61,352 bases of DNA, from positions 1 to 61,352 of the forward strand of contig JADFMD010000006.1 in assembly GCA_022564055.1 (NCBI GenBank). Reading direction: 5' to 3'. Under the pieces are notes generated by a model. The model was not told the origin of the DNA. It saw only the letters and a list, made by a program, of their open reading frames with translations, and made no database searches. The translations under genes and the position numbers were made by a program. The DNA is from Gemmatimonadota bacterium. GTDB lineage: Bacteria; Gemmatimonadota; Gemmatimonadetes; Longimicrobiales; Gaopeijiaceae. Positions 24,627 through 33,146 of this stretch are shown here, piece after piece (within the stretch, counting starts at the first letter, position 1; the number at the start of each line of letters is the position of its first letter).

Positions 24627-26456
24627 ATGAATATCAGGAACATCGCCATCATCGCACATGTGGATCATGGCAAGACTACGCTCGTGGATGCGATGCTCCG
24701 CCAGACGGGCGTCTTTCGGGCCAACGAGCAGGTGCAGGAGCGTGTCCTCGACTCCAACCCGCTGGAACGCGAACGGGGGATCACGATTCTTGCCAAGAAC
24801 ACCTCGATCCGGTGGCGCGATGTAAAGATCAACATCGTCGACACCCCTGGCCACGCCGATTTTGGTGGTGAGGTCGAGCGGACTTTACGTATGGTCGACG
24901 GGGTGCTCTTGCTTGTGGACGCCGCGGAAGGCCCGATGCCGCAGACGCGGTTCGTGACGCGAAAGGCCTTGGAGCTCGGACTCCAGCCGATTGTGCTGCT
25001 CAACAAAGTCGATCGGTCGGATGCCCGCCCGGCCGAGGTTCATGACGAGGTGCTCGAGCTTTTCATGAACCTCGAAGCCTCCGACGCGCAGCTGGATGCT
25101 CCTTTCCTCTATGCCGTCGGACGTGACGGCTGGGCGAGCCACGATCCGCTTGCGTCGGATGGTGATCTCGAGCCGCTCTTCGAGACCATCGTCGACGCTA
25201 TCGCCCCCCCTCTTGTGGATCCAGACGGGGCGTTCCAAATGCTGATCTCCACCCTGGATCACTCGAACTACCTCGGGCGCATCGGGATCGGACGGATCGA
25301 ACGCGGAAGGGTGAGCGTAGGCGACATCGTCGCACTGCTGCCGCTAGGGGATCCAGGCCACGTCGCTGCGGACGAGGTGACGCCCGGACGTGTGGTGAAA
25401 CTTTTTGGTTTCGAGGGCTTGAAGCGTGTGGAAATCGAGGCCGCGGACGCCGGTGACATCGTGGCGGTTGCCGGATTCGAGGGAGTCGAGATCGGGACGA
25501 CTCTCAGCGATGTCGACGAGCGCGAGCGCCTGCGCGGAATTGCGGTCGAGGAGCCCACGCTCTCAGTGGACTTCACCGTGAACGACTCGCCCTTCGCGGG
25601 CCGCTCGGGGAAATTCGTGACCACCCGGCAGGTTCGCGACCGGCTGATGAAGGAACTCGAGCGTAATGTGGCTCTGCGGGTAGAGGAAACCGACGTGCCC
25701 GATACGTTCACCGTATCGGGCCGGGGTGAGTTGCATCTCTCGATTCTCATGGAAACGATGCGCCGGGAGGGGTACGAGTTCCAGGTTTCGAGGCCGCGAG
25801 TCATCGAGAAGAGGGGACCCGAGGGCCTTTTGGAACCCTTTGAAGAGGCCGTCATCGAGATCCCGAAACAGTACATCGGCGCGGTGATGGAAAGAATGGG
25901 ATCGCGAAAGGCCGAATTGATCGATATGAAGCCGACAGACCGGGGTCCTGTCCGGCTCCGGTTCCGGGTTCCTGCTCGCGGGCTCTTCGGCTACCGCTCC
26001 GAATTCATGACCGACACCAGGGGCGAGGGGCTCCTGCACCACCGCTTTTTGGAATACGGGCCGCATGCGGGGCCGATGGCTGGCCGCAAGAGGGGAGTGC
26101 TCGTGGCCGACCGGGAAGGATTTGCGGTGGGTTTCGCCCTCTTCAACCTTCAGGAGCGAGCCACGATGTTCGTGCGGCCAGGGGACGAGGTATATACCGG
26201 GATGATCGTGGGGGAGCACGTGCGGCCCGGCGACCTGGACGTAAATGCCTGCAAGACGAAGAAACTCACCAACATGCGGACCACGTCCACGGATGAGAAC
26301 ATCAAACTCGAACCGCCACGGGACCTCACGCTGGAGCTCGCCCTGGAGTTCATCGAAGACGATGAGTTGATCGAGGTTACGCCGGCGCGAATCGTCTTGA
26401 GAAAGAGGCATCTCGACCCCAACGTCCGGAAGAAGGCCGCGCGCAAGAAGGCCTGA
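24627..26456 (+). CDS. typA: Ribosome-associated translational GTPase BipA/TypA
   Basis: 609 residues, full length. The order is GTPase (G1 [15 protein letters not shown]; switch [14 protein letters not shown]3 [24 protein letters not shown]), then EF-Tu domain II, EF-G-like domains III and V, and the BipA-specific C-terminal domain ([34 protein letters not shown]). BipA binds the 70S ribosome like EF-G and aids 50S assembly and stress or cold adaptation. The end is a basic tail (KKAARKKA). The dCMP deaminase gene starts one base after its stop, so the two are co-transcribed. Confidence 0.97.
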   Translation: MNIRNIAIIAHVDHGKTTLVDAMLRQTGVFRANEQVQERVLDSNPLERERGITILAKNTSIRWRDVKINIVDTPGHADFGGEVERTLRMVDGVLLLVDAAEGPMPQTRFVTRKALELGLQPIVLLNKVDRSDARPAEVHDEVLELFMNLEASDAQLDAPFLYAVGRDGWASHDPLASDGDLEPLFETIVDAIAPPLVDPDGAFQMLISTLDHSNYLGRIGIGRIERGRVSVGDIVALLPLGDPGHVAADEVTPGRVVKLFGFEGLKRVEIEAADAGDIVAVAGFEGVEIGTTLSDVDERERLRGIAVEEPTLSVDFTVNDSPFAGRSGKFVTTRQVRDRLMKELERNVALRVEETDVPDTFTVSGRGELHLSILMETMRREGYEFQVSRPRVIEKRGPEGLLEPFEEAVIEIPKQYIGAVMERMGSRKAELIDMKPTDRGPVRLRFRVPARGLFGYRSEFMTDTRGEGLLHHRFLEYGPHAGPMAGRKRGVLVADREGFAVGFALFNLQERATMFVRPGDEVYTGMIVGEHVRPGDLDVNACKTKKLTNMRTTSTDENIKLEPPRDLTLELALEFIEDDELIEVTPARIVLRKRHLDPNVRKKAARKKA

Positions 26457-26457
26457 G

Positions 26458-26967
26458 ATGGCAATTTTCCAAAAAGATCTGGTCCCCGAGAACAACCACC
26501 CCATTAACCTCATGGAGGGCAAGGCGCCCGATGAGGCCTCGGTCACCCGGCCACCGATGTTCGAGGTTTATATGCGCATGGCCGAGGAGTTGGCCAAGCG
26601 AAGCACCTGCGCCAGGCTCAAGGTGGGGACGGTCATCACCGACCGGCATCTCGAGAACGTGGTTGCCATCGGTTACAACGGGAACGCACGACGTTTTCCC
26701 AACGAATGTGACGGGCCGGACCCCGGGGCGTGCGGCTGTATTCATTCGGAGCAGAATGCCCTCGTAAAGGCCCCTGGAGGTATGCTGGACAAGGTGGCTT
26801 TCGTGACCGCCAGCCCCTGCGTGACCTGCGCTAAATTGCTCATCCAGGGCAACGTCTCGCACGTGTTTTACCGTGAGATGTATCGGGACCCGGCGGGCCT
26901 GGAGGTCCTGGAACGCGCGGGTGTCACCCCGGTGCACTATGTACGGTGGATGGAGGGTTGGCGCTGA
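26458..26967 (+). CDS. Deoxycytidylate (dCMP) deaminase family protein
   Basis: 169 residues. The cytidine-deaminase-like zinc site is complete: CIHSEQNALV (His and catalytic Glu) and ASPCVTCAKLLI (two Cys). The N-terminal ARLKVGTVITDRHLENVVAIGYNGNARRFPNECDG matches dCMP deaminases of the ComEB type, which make dUMP for dTMP synthesis. VGT and YNGN help form the nucleotide pocket. An unusual N-terminal extension (MAIFQKDLVPENNHPINL) precedes the domain. The gene starts directly after the bipA stop. Confidence 0.92.
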   Translation: MAIFQKDLVPENNHPINLMEGKAPDEASVTRPPMFEVYMRMAEELAKRSTCARLKVGTVITDRHLENVVAIGYNGNARRFPNECDGPDPGACGCIHSEQNALVKAPGGMLDKVAFVTASPCVTCAKLLIQGNVSHVFYREMYRDPAGLEVLERAGVTPVHYVRWMEGWR

Positions 26968-27120
26968 GATTTCCCGGGCTTTCGTGGCTTGCCGGTCACG
27001 TTATCTTCCGGCCTTTCTAACAGCCACCGGGTGTGCCCTGCTCTCCGCGGGCCGGCCACCGCGCTTCGGCTTCGTTTGGACCGAAAACAACGAAAAAATA
27101 GCCACCTAGGAGATCGTTTC

Positions 27121-28233
27121 GTGGAGTCATCCACCATAGAGAGTGCCACCTCGTTTGGGCGTTTCTTTCTTCCGGGTCCGACGGAGGTCCATCCGGAGGT
27201 GCTGAGCGCCCAGACCCGGGCCCTGATCGGGCACCGAGGCCCAGCCATCAAGGAGCTCATGGGCGAGTTGCAGACTGGGCTCCGAGATCTGTTTCGCACG
27301 GAGAGTCCGGTCCTGATATCCACATCGTCGGCGACCGGTTTGATGGAAGCTGCCGTCCGGAACGGCGTGCGATCTCGGGTTCTGAGTCTGGTGAACGGTG
27401 CCTTCAGCCGGCGGTTTGGCGAGATCGCAGAGGCGTGCGGTTTCGTGGTCGACACGCTCGAGGTTGAGTGGGGCCAGACCTTTAGCGCGGACCAGGTGCG
27501 TGAGAAGTTGGCTTCGGGTGGTTTCGATGCCGTCACGGTGGTTCACTCCGAGACGTCCACCGGAGCGTTGAACCCCATAAGCCAGATTTCGGAGGTCGTC
27601 CGAGAGCAGGACGACATCGTGCTTTTGGTGGACTCGGTCACGGGCGTGGGCGGGGCCGAGGTTCAGACCGACGAGTGGGCCTTGGACTTCGTACTCACAG
27701 GATCCCAAAAGGCGCTCGCGTTGCCGCCCGGCCTCGCTTTTGGTGTGGCCTCTGAACGCCTCATGGGGCGTTCAGCCGCCGCGACGCGGAAGGGCGTCTA
27801 CTTCGACTTGGTGTCGTTCCGGAAGCAGCTCGACAATCTCCAGACCCCAACCACGCCCGCCGTTTCTCTATTCTACGCCTTGGCCAAACAGTTGGACCGG
27901 ATCCGGCTGGAGGGGTTGGAGGCTCGATGGGACCGGCACCAGGCCATGGCTGACCGGTGCGTCCAGTGGGTGGACACGATGCGGGACGAGAGAGGGGTCG
28001 CGCTGTCGGTGCTGGCGCCGGAGGGATCGCGCTCTCCGACCGTGACCTGCGTGGTTCTTCCGGCGGGGACGACGGGACCGTCCGTGGTCTCGGCGATGAA
28101 GGAAAAAGGATTCACCATCGGTGGGGGTTACGGGAAGCTCAAGGAGACCACGTTCCGGGTCGGCCATATGGGCGATCATACGGTCACCGAACTCGATGCG
28201 GTGCTGGACGCCCTCGGGGAGGTGCTCACGTGA
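27121..28233 (+). CDS. Class V aminotransferase, probable phosphoserine or serine-glyoxylate type
   Basis: 370 residues, fold type I PLP enzyme of the AGXT/serine-pyruvate branch. It has FFLPGPTEVHPEVLSAQTRA at the N-terminus, LISTSSATGLMEAAVRN, the strand AVTVVHSETSTGALNP, LLVDSVTGVGGAEVQTDEWALDF and the PLP lysine in LTGSQKALALPPGLAF. The gene overlaps serA by four bases (GTGA). Because no classical serC is present here, it probably makes phosphoserine from 3-phosphohydroxypyruvate, as some AGXT-like enzymes do. Serine-glyoxylate aminotransferase is the alternative. The GTG at 27121 with AGGAGA upstream is preferred over an unsupported extension of 44 residues. Confidence 0.88.
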   Translation: MESSTIESATSFGRFFLPGPTEVHPEVLSAQTRALIGHRGPAIKELMGELQTGLRDLFRTESPVLISTSSATGLMEAAVRNGVRSRVLSLVNGAFSRRFGEIAEACGFVVDTLEVEWGQTFSADQVREKLASGGFDAVTVVHSETSTGALNPISQISEVVREQDDIVLLVDSVTGVGGAEVQTDEWALDFVLTGSQKALALPPGLAFGVASERLMGRSAAATRKGVYFDLVSFRKQLDNLQTPTTPAVSLFYALAKQLDRIRLEGLEARWDRHQAMADRCVQWVDTMRDERGVALSVLAPEGSRSPTVTCVVLPAGTTGPSVVSAMKEKGFTIGGGYGKLKETTFRVGHMGDHTVTELDAVLDALGEVLT

Positions 28234-29834
28234 GCGAGAAATTCGTGATCATCGCGGCAGACAAGATCTCCGTCTCGGGCCTTGTGCCCCTGACGGAGGA
28301 TGACCGCTTCGAGGTGCTGGTGCCCGACGGCTGGACCCCCGAGCAGATGCAGGAGGCGTTGGGCCGGGCTCACGGCCTCATCGTACGGAGTGCGACCAAG
28401 GTGACCCGTGAGCTTCTGGAGCAGGCGCCGAACCTGAAGGTTATTGGCCGTGCGGGCGTGGGAGTCGACAACATCGATCTCGAGGTCGCAACGGAACTCG
28501 GGATCCCGGTGATCAACGCTCCGGAGGGCAACACCGTTTCCGCCGCCGAACTCTCGATGGCGCTCATCTTGGCCGTCGCGCGTAACGTTTCCTGGGCGGA
28601 TGCATCCGTCCGCGCCGGCTCATGGGCCCGATCGCAGTTCTCTGGGATAGAACTTCGCGGTAGAACGCTCGGACTCGTCGGAGCGGGTCGGATCGGGACC
28701 GCGGTCGCGTTGCGCGCACAGGCGTTCGGTATGGAAACCATCGCCTACGACCCATACCTGACCGAGGAGCGTGCCAAGGAGCTGGGGATCGAACGGGTCG
28801 AGCTCGATGAGTTGATCGCCCGCGGGGATGTGATCTCTTTGCACGTGCCACTCACGCCGCAAACCGAGGGCATGATCGGCGAGGCCGAGCTCAAGGCCAT
28901 GAAGCCAACCGCAATCGTGGTGAACGCCGCCCGCGGTGGGGTGGTCGATGAGGGTGCCCTGGTCGCCGCGCTCGAGTCGGGGGAAATTGCGGCCGCCGCC
29001 CTCGACGTGTACACGACCGAGCCGCTTCCCGAGGATAGTCCGTTGAGGGGCACCAAAAACCTGCTCCTTACGCCGCATCTCGGGGCCTCTACCCGCGAGG
29101 CTCAGGAGTTGGTCGCGAAGGAGATTGCGCAGGGTGTACGTGCGGCATTACTCGACGGCGACCTGTCCAAAGCGTTGAACGCGCCGGCGATCGGTGGGGA
29201 GGACCTAGAATATCTTCGGCCTCTCATGGATCTCGCCATCAGGGTCGGGCGCGTGGCCGGCGTTCTGGGCCGGGGCGGAATGCAGCGGGTCCATATTTCG
29301 GTCGCGGGGCTGGACGAGGACATTCTCGGACCCCTGAAGGCGGCGGCCATGACTGGAGTGCTCACGCCCGTTGTGGGTGCGCGGAACGTCAATTATGTCA
29401 ACGCCCTCCACATCGCCGAGGGACGGAATATCGAGATCACCACCACGCTGGAGCCCCCACGAGTCGATTATGCCAGGTTTCTCGAGATCGTGCTCGAGAC
29501 GGAGGACCAAAAGGTGCGTGTGGCCGGTGCGCTACTGGGCGAGCAGCATCATCCTCGGATCGTGCAGATCGATGGCTACGAGTTGAGCATCCAGCCGGCA
29601 GGGTGCCTGATCGTGCTCCGGAACAATGACGTGCCTGGTGTCATCGGGAGGGTGGGCACCCTCTTGGCGGAGCACGGTTTGAACATCGCCGAGTACATCC
29701 AATCGAGAGAGGCCAAGGGTGGCCTGGCGTTGGCCGCTGTTTCCGTCGACGGAAGGGTCAGCACCGAGTTTCTTGCGACCCTGTGCGAGGACGAGGATGT
29801 CTTGGATGCGCGGGCGGTCTATTTCGAAGGCTGA
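28230..29834 (+). CDS. serA: D-3-phosphoglycerate dehydrogenase
   Basis: 534 residues, the long form. It catalyses the NAD-dependent oxidation of 3-phosphoglycerate, the first step of serine synthesis. Domains: 2-hydroxyacid dehydrogenase catalytic and Rossmann parts (VIGRAGVGVDNID, LGLVGAGRIGTAVAL, ISLHVPLTPQTEGMI, VVNAARGGVVDE with the catalytic Arg, and LLTPHLGASTREAQE with the catalytic His; about 1-315), an allosteric substrate-binding domain (about 320-450), and a C-terminal ACT domain (LIVLRNNDVPGVIGRVGTLL), which normally senses serine. It overlaps the class V aminotransferase gene by four bases. Confidence 0.96.
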   Translation: MSEKFVIIAADKISVSGLVPLTEDDRFEVLVPDGWTPEQMQEALGRAHGLIVRSATKVTRELLEQAPNLKVIGRAGVGVDNIDLEVATELGIPVINAPEGNTVSAAELSMALILAVARNVSWADASVRAGSWARSQFSGIELRGRTLGLVGAGRIGTAVALRAQAFGMETIAYDPYLTEERAKELGIERVELDELIARGDVISLHVPLTPQTEGMIGEAELKAMKPTAIVVNAARGGVVDEGALVAALESGEIAAAALDVYTTEPLPEDSPLRGTKNLLLTPHLGASTREAQELVAKEIAQGVRAALLDGDLSKALNAPAIGGEDLEYLRPLMDLAIRVGRVAGVLGRGGMQRVHISVAGLDEDILGPLKAAAMTGVLTPVVGARNVNYVNALHIAEGRNIEITTTLEPPRVDYARFLEIVLETEDQKVRVAGALLGEQHHPRIVQIDGYELSIQPAGCLIVLRNNDVPGVIGRVGTLLAEHGLNIAEYIQSREAKGGLALAAVSVDGRVSTEFLATLCEDEDVLDARAVYFEG

Positions 29835-29895
29835 GCGAAAAGTGAGGGTGGGACCGGAATGGACCCGTCGGCGAGATGCCTCCCGCGCGTCGCGG

Positions 29896-30771
29896 TCAGC
29901 GAACGGTATCGATCAAGAACAGGGCCAGCAGGAGCGGTTGGTAAAGTAAAGACCAGAGAAAGACTCTTCGCGCCCGCGACTGCGACATCTTGGCCGCAGC
30001 TGCAACAGCGACCCCAAGGGTGATCAGCCCCAACACCAGGGCGCCCGCGAGGTAGACCAGGCCGGTGAGCCCCAGGAACGTAGGGAAGCCGCTGACCATC
30101 AAGAGGGACACCGAGTGATAAACCATGTGCTTTCCGATCCGCACGCCATCGGGGTCGGTCGGGGGGCTGAGGAAAAAGCCGACGCGGGCGTAGTCCTCCC
30201 GGAGTAACCAGGCGAGTGCGAGGACGTGGGGTAGCTGCCAAAGGAACGCGATACAGAACAGGACCACGGCACCGAACTCCACGGTGCCCGTCGCGGCGCT
30301 CCATCCGATCAGAGCCGGAAAGGCTCCGGGTACCGCCCCTACGAGCGTGGCCAGGTATGAACGGGTCTTGAGCGGCGTGTAGGCAAGGATGTAAGCAGCC
30401 GCGGAGCCGGCGGTGAGCACGGCCGGCAGCCAACCGACCGTGAGCCCGAGATAGGCCAGGCCCACCACGAGGAGTGCCCAACCGAACGCCAGCGCCTCCC
30501 CGGGGCGCAACCGCCCGGAAGGCAGCGGCCGCGTGCGCGTGCGGGTCATGACCGCGTCCAGGTCTCGCTCGACATACTGGTTGAGGGCGAGCGCGCCCGC
30601 CGTCCCGAGGGCCACACCCACGAGGGTATGAATGATCGGGGCGATTTCGGCGTGGCCGCCGGATGCCACGTAGTAGCTCACGCCCGCCGTCATCATGACG
30701 TAGGCGGCGATCCCTGGCTTGGTGAGTTCGTAAAGCGCACCGACCTTGCTGTGGGTCGGTGTCTCAGTCAT
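29896..30771 (-). CDS. ctaB: Protoheme IX farnesyltransferase (haem O synthase)
   Basis: 291 residues with about nine membrane helices, a UbiA-family prenyltransferase. It attaches farnesyl to haem b to give haem O for terminal oxidases. The first Asp-rich motif is NQYVERDLDAVMTRTRTRPLPSG and the second region reads LLREDYARVGFFLSPPTDPD, placed as expected. The N-terminus (ELTKPGIAAYVMMTAGVSYYVA) also fits CtaB/CyoE. The ATG overlaps the hemQ stop (ATGA), so haem maturation genes are coupled. Oxidase subunits are not in the window. Confidence 0.95.
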   Translation of the reverse strand: MTETPTHSKVGALYELTKPGIAAYVMMTAGVSYYVASGGHAEIAPIIHTLVGVALGTAGALALNQYVERDLDAVMTRTRTRPLPSGRLRPGEALAFGWALLVVGLAYLGLTVGWLPAVLTAGSAAAYILAYTPLKTRSYLATLVGAVPGAFPALIGWSAATGTVEFGAVVLFCIAFLWQLPHVLALAWLLREDYARVGFFLSPPTDPDGVRIGKHMVYHSVSLLMVSGFPTFLGLTGLVYLAGALVLGLITLGVAVAAAAKMSQSRARRVFLWSLLYQPLLLALFLIDTVR

Positions 30772-31589
30772 CCGACCGAGTCCAGCGTGTCCCTCATGGA
30801 TCGGGCCAGCCCCGTAAAAGCCGGAACGTCGAAGAGGGTGTATGCCGAGGCTTCAGTGAGACGGAGTGCCATGAGCAAATCGAGAAAGCGTCCAGGATGG
30901 TCCGACTCGAACGCGACCACGAACTCCTGGTCGTCCAAGCCGTACGAATAGGTCGTGTTGAGCTTCACATCAGGCCACTGGTGCCCGACCCGGATGTGTT
31001 CGTCCATCATGCGCTGGCGGTCTTCGTGGGGAAGCTTGTACCAGTCGCGGATCTTCGCCATCGGGTACACAAAAAGGTACTCGGATCCCTGTGGGTTGAT
31101 CGCGACACGGGCCGAATCGAGCACCTCCGCACCGCCGTACGTCTTGATGTACTCCTCTTCGTAGCGGTTGAGGTAGATGGACCGTTTCGTCATGGCGAAG
31201 AACGAATGCGCCAGGGAGAGATATCCACCGAGTCCGGTCTGGTTCAACGCGGCGGCGAGATCATGGATCTGGCCTATGTTTCGGGCGGCCTGCCAGAGCA
31301 GGAAATCCGCGTCGCCGCGGGTTCCGACCAGTGAGTAGCTGTAGATCATCATCTCGCGGACGCGGGCCGCCACCACCGACTCGAATTCCTCCTTGTGCGT
31401 GGTCCGCTCCTCCACGGAAAGCCGACGCCACGCGGGATCCACCTTGAACACCGAGAAGCGGACGAACTCCCGCTCTTTCATTTTTTCCTGCTCAGCCTTG
31501 ATCTTCTCCCAGGCGTCTTCGTCCATCGCGGGTCGCTTGGGGATGTTCGGGCGCACGCCCCGGGGGACGTTCTGTTTCGTTTCTGTCAT
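30768..31589 (-). CDS. hemQ: Coproheme decarboxylase HemQ
   Basis: 273 residues, chlorite-dismutase superfamily. HemQ converts coproheme III to haem b, the last step of the coproporphyrin-dependent pathway. The diagnostic region is intact: EYLFVYPMAKIRDWYKLP with the catalytic Tyr of VYPM, MMDEHIRVGHQWPDV with the axial His, and TTYSYGLDDQEFVVAFESD. The catalytic Arg of chlorite dismutases is absent, supporting HemQ. An extra lysine-rich N-terminus (about 30 residues) precedes the domain. The ATG at 31589 is the only good start. It is coupled to ctaB. It implies the host uses the coproporphyrin route otherwise typical of Gram-positive and some Gram-negative phyla. Confidence 0.94.
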   Translation of the reverse strand: MTETKQNVPRGVRPNIPKRPAMDEDAWEKIKAEQEKMKEREFVRFSVFKVDPAWRRLSVEERTTHKEEFESVVAARVREMMIYSYSLVGTRGDADFLLWQAARNIGQIHDLAAALNQTGLGGYLSLAHSFFAMTKRSIYLNRYEEEYIKTYGGAEVLDSARVAINPQGSEYLFVYPMAKIRDWYKLPHEDRQRMMDEHIRVGHQWPDVKLNTTYSYGLDDQEFVVAFESDHPGRFLDLLMALRLTEASAYTLFDVPAFTGLARSMRDTLDSVG

Positions 31590-31867
31590 GGCTCGGCTCG
31601 TGGGATGGTGACCGCCCGGGCAGCATCCCGGGAGGCTTCGAAAGTGCCGAAACCGGAGAACCGGAGCAAGGCGGTTCGCGTTCGGAGGGTGGAGACGAAA
31701 CATGCGCGGGCGCGGTACAGTAGTATGAGGACGCCATCCATCCTTGCCGGAGACGTACCATCTCGACGCCGATCACCGAGCCGATCACCGAAGCCTTTCA
31801 CGGCCGGAGCAACGCCGAGCGGCGCCTTGCCGAGCGGGCGCTTTGGCGGAATGGATTTATCGGAGCT

Positions 31868-32458
31868 GTGATCGCGCATCTCATGGTATTTTTTCTGTGG
31901 TGGGGCCAGCCGCTGCCGGAGTCTCCGTTCGCGGCGGCCGGACCGCGGGCCGGGGATAATCGGGCGGCGTCCGGCGGCATGCAGGCGTTGAATATCCGGG
32001 TGCCTCCGCCGCGTCCCATCATTCGGCCTCAGGTGCCGTTACTGACCTTGGACCCCATCACTCCGATCGAGTTGGAGGAGGACCAGCAACAGCAGGTCGA
32101 AACCGCGTCGATCCTCGGCGACCGACCGGGCGTCGACGGCCCGGGCTTACCCCAAGCGGACGGGCGCGGTGATGGCGGGAACGCCGAGACGGGCCGTTTC
32201 CGCGTCGTACCCCCCTCTCCACGCGGAATCATCCTGCCGCCGTCCAACCGGAATGTGCGAGGGCAGACCATTGAGATCTGGGTCTGGGTGGATGAGAGAG
32301 GCCAGGTCGTGGCGGACTCGACCCGGCTTCGTCCGCCCACGTCCGACAGGGACTTCAACGCGCGCATAATACGGGAGGCGGCGGAATGGGTTTTCGAGCC
32401 TGGCAAGGAAGGTGGGGAAGCGGTGGGTGCCTGGTTCCCGTATACGATCAGCATGTAG
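31868..32458 (+). CDS. TonB-like energy transducer protein
   Basis: 196 residues as drawn from GTG. It has a hydrophobic start (HLMVFFLWWG), a proline-rich linker (RVPPPRPIIRPQVP) and a TonB C-terminal-like domain: IEIWVWVDERGQVVADSTRL, then FNARIIREAAEWVFEPGKEGGEAVGAWFPYTI. TonB carries energy from the inner membrane to outer-membrane receptors. The GTG cuts the membrane helix short: the frame is open for another 48 codons upstream with protein-like sequence (ERRLAERALWRNGFIGAVI), yet offers no ATG, GTG or TTG. The true start may be non-standard or hidden by a frameshift. No ExbB or ExbD is adjacent. Confidence 0.8.
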   Translation: MIAHLMVFFLWWGQPLPESPFAAAGPRAGDNRAASGGMQALNIRVPPPRPIIRPQVPLLTLDPITPIELEEDQQQQVETASILGDRPGVDGPGLPQADGRGDGGNAETGRFRVVPPSPRGIILPPSNRNVRGQTIEIWVWVDERGQVVADSTRLRPPTSDRDFNARIIREAAEWVFEPGKEGGEAVGAWFPYTISM

Positions 32459-32523
32459 CCTTGGGGTGGGCGGCCGAGGTCCGAGATCCGGGGACCGAGG
32501 CGCGAGACCTCAGGTTGACGGGT

Positions 32524-32940
32524 CTACGCTTCCCCTTCTAGCAGGCCGACACCTTCTCCAGTCGCAAGCAAAGGGTCTGCCCTTCTCGCCACCGCAAGCG
32601 AACCAGCGGCACAGCCTGCGCCGAGTAGCGTAAAGAAGACAAGAAAGCCCCCACCCGTGAGCAGCGACACGACCAGCCCCCCCACCACACCCCAACCGGC
32701 GAAGCGCCATAGCGACATCTCTTCAAACGTGCGGCGGCCTTCAGCAATCCTTAGAACCGCCGAGAAGGCAACACCGTTGATAAAGCCCATCACAGCAGCT
32801 TGGAGGGCATTCTCGAACAATGCGCCATTGACCGGGGCACCGGATAGGAGCTCGAGAACGGCACCAACCCCGAACCCCACAGCCGCCCAAGTCAGTCCCA
32901 TGCCAAGTGAGCCACGGATGCGCTTCAGCCATCGTTTCAT
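32524..32940 (-). CDS. Hypothetical membrane protein, 138 residues
   Basis: 138 residues with about four hydrophobic segments: WAAVGFGVGAVLELLSG, ALQAAVMGFINGVAFSAVL, FAGWGVVGGLVVSLLTGG and FLVFFTLLGAGCAAGSLAVA. Between the second and third is a charged cytoplasmic loop (RIAEGRRTFEEMSLWR). The basic N-terminus (MKRWLKRIRGS) suits an inner-membrane protein with the N-terminus inside. No family is recognised and no motif suggests transport or catalysis. It converges with the TonB-like gene and diverges from the PorX-like gene. Confidence 0.78.
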   Translation of the reverse strand: MKRWLKRIRGSLGMGLTWAAVGFGVGAVLELLSGAPVNGALFENALQAAVMGFINGVAFSAVLRIAEGRRTFEEMSLWRFAGWGVVGGLVVSLLTGGGFLVFFTLLGAGCAAGSLAVARRADPLLATGEGVGLLEGEA

Positions 32941-33146
32941 GAAAAAACCCTGCCTGTGGGTTTAGGGAATGCCTCATTCAAAGATGTTTCCACGGCGTGC
33001 GGGGCTGCAAGAACCTCCTCCAGTCACGCCGCGCCCATAGCTCCATCGAACCATCCCCCGTCGGAGGGGTAAAATTCAGCCACCATGCGTCTTTCTTGGT
33101 CGCAAAACATCTCCCTTCCGCTTTGATCAGTGTGCAGCTCTTGGCC

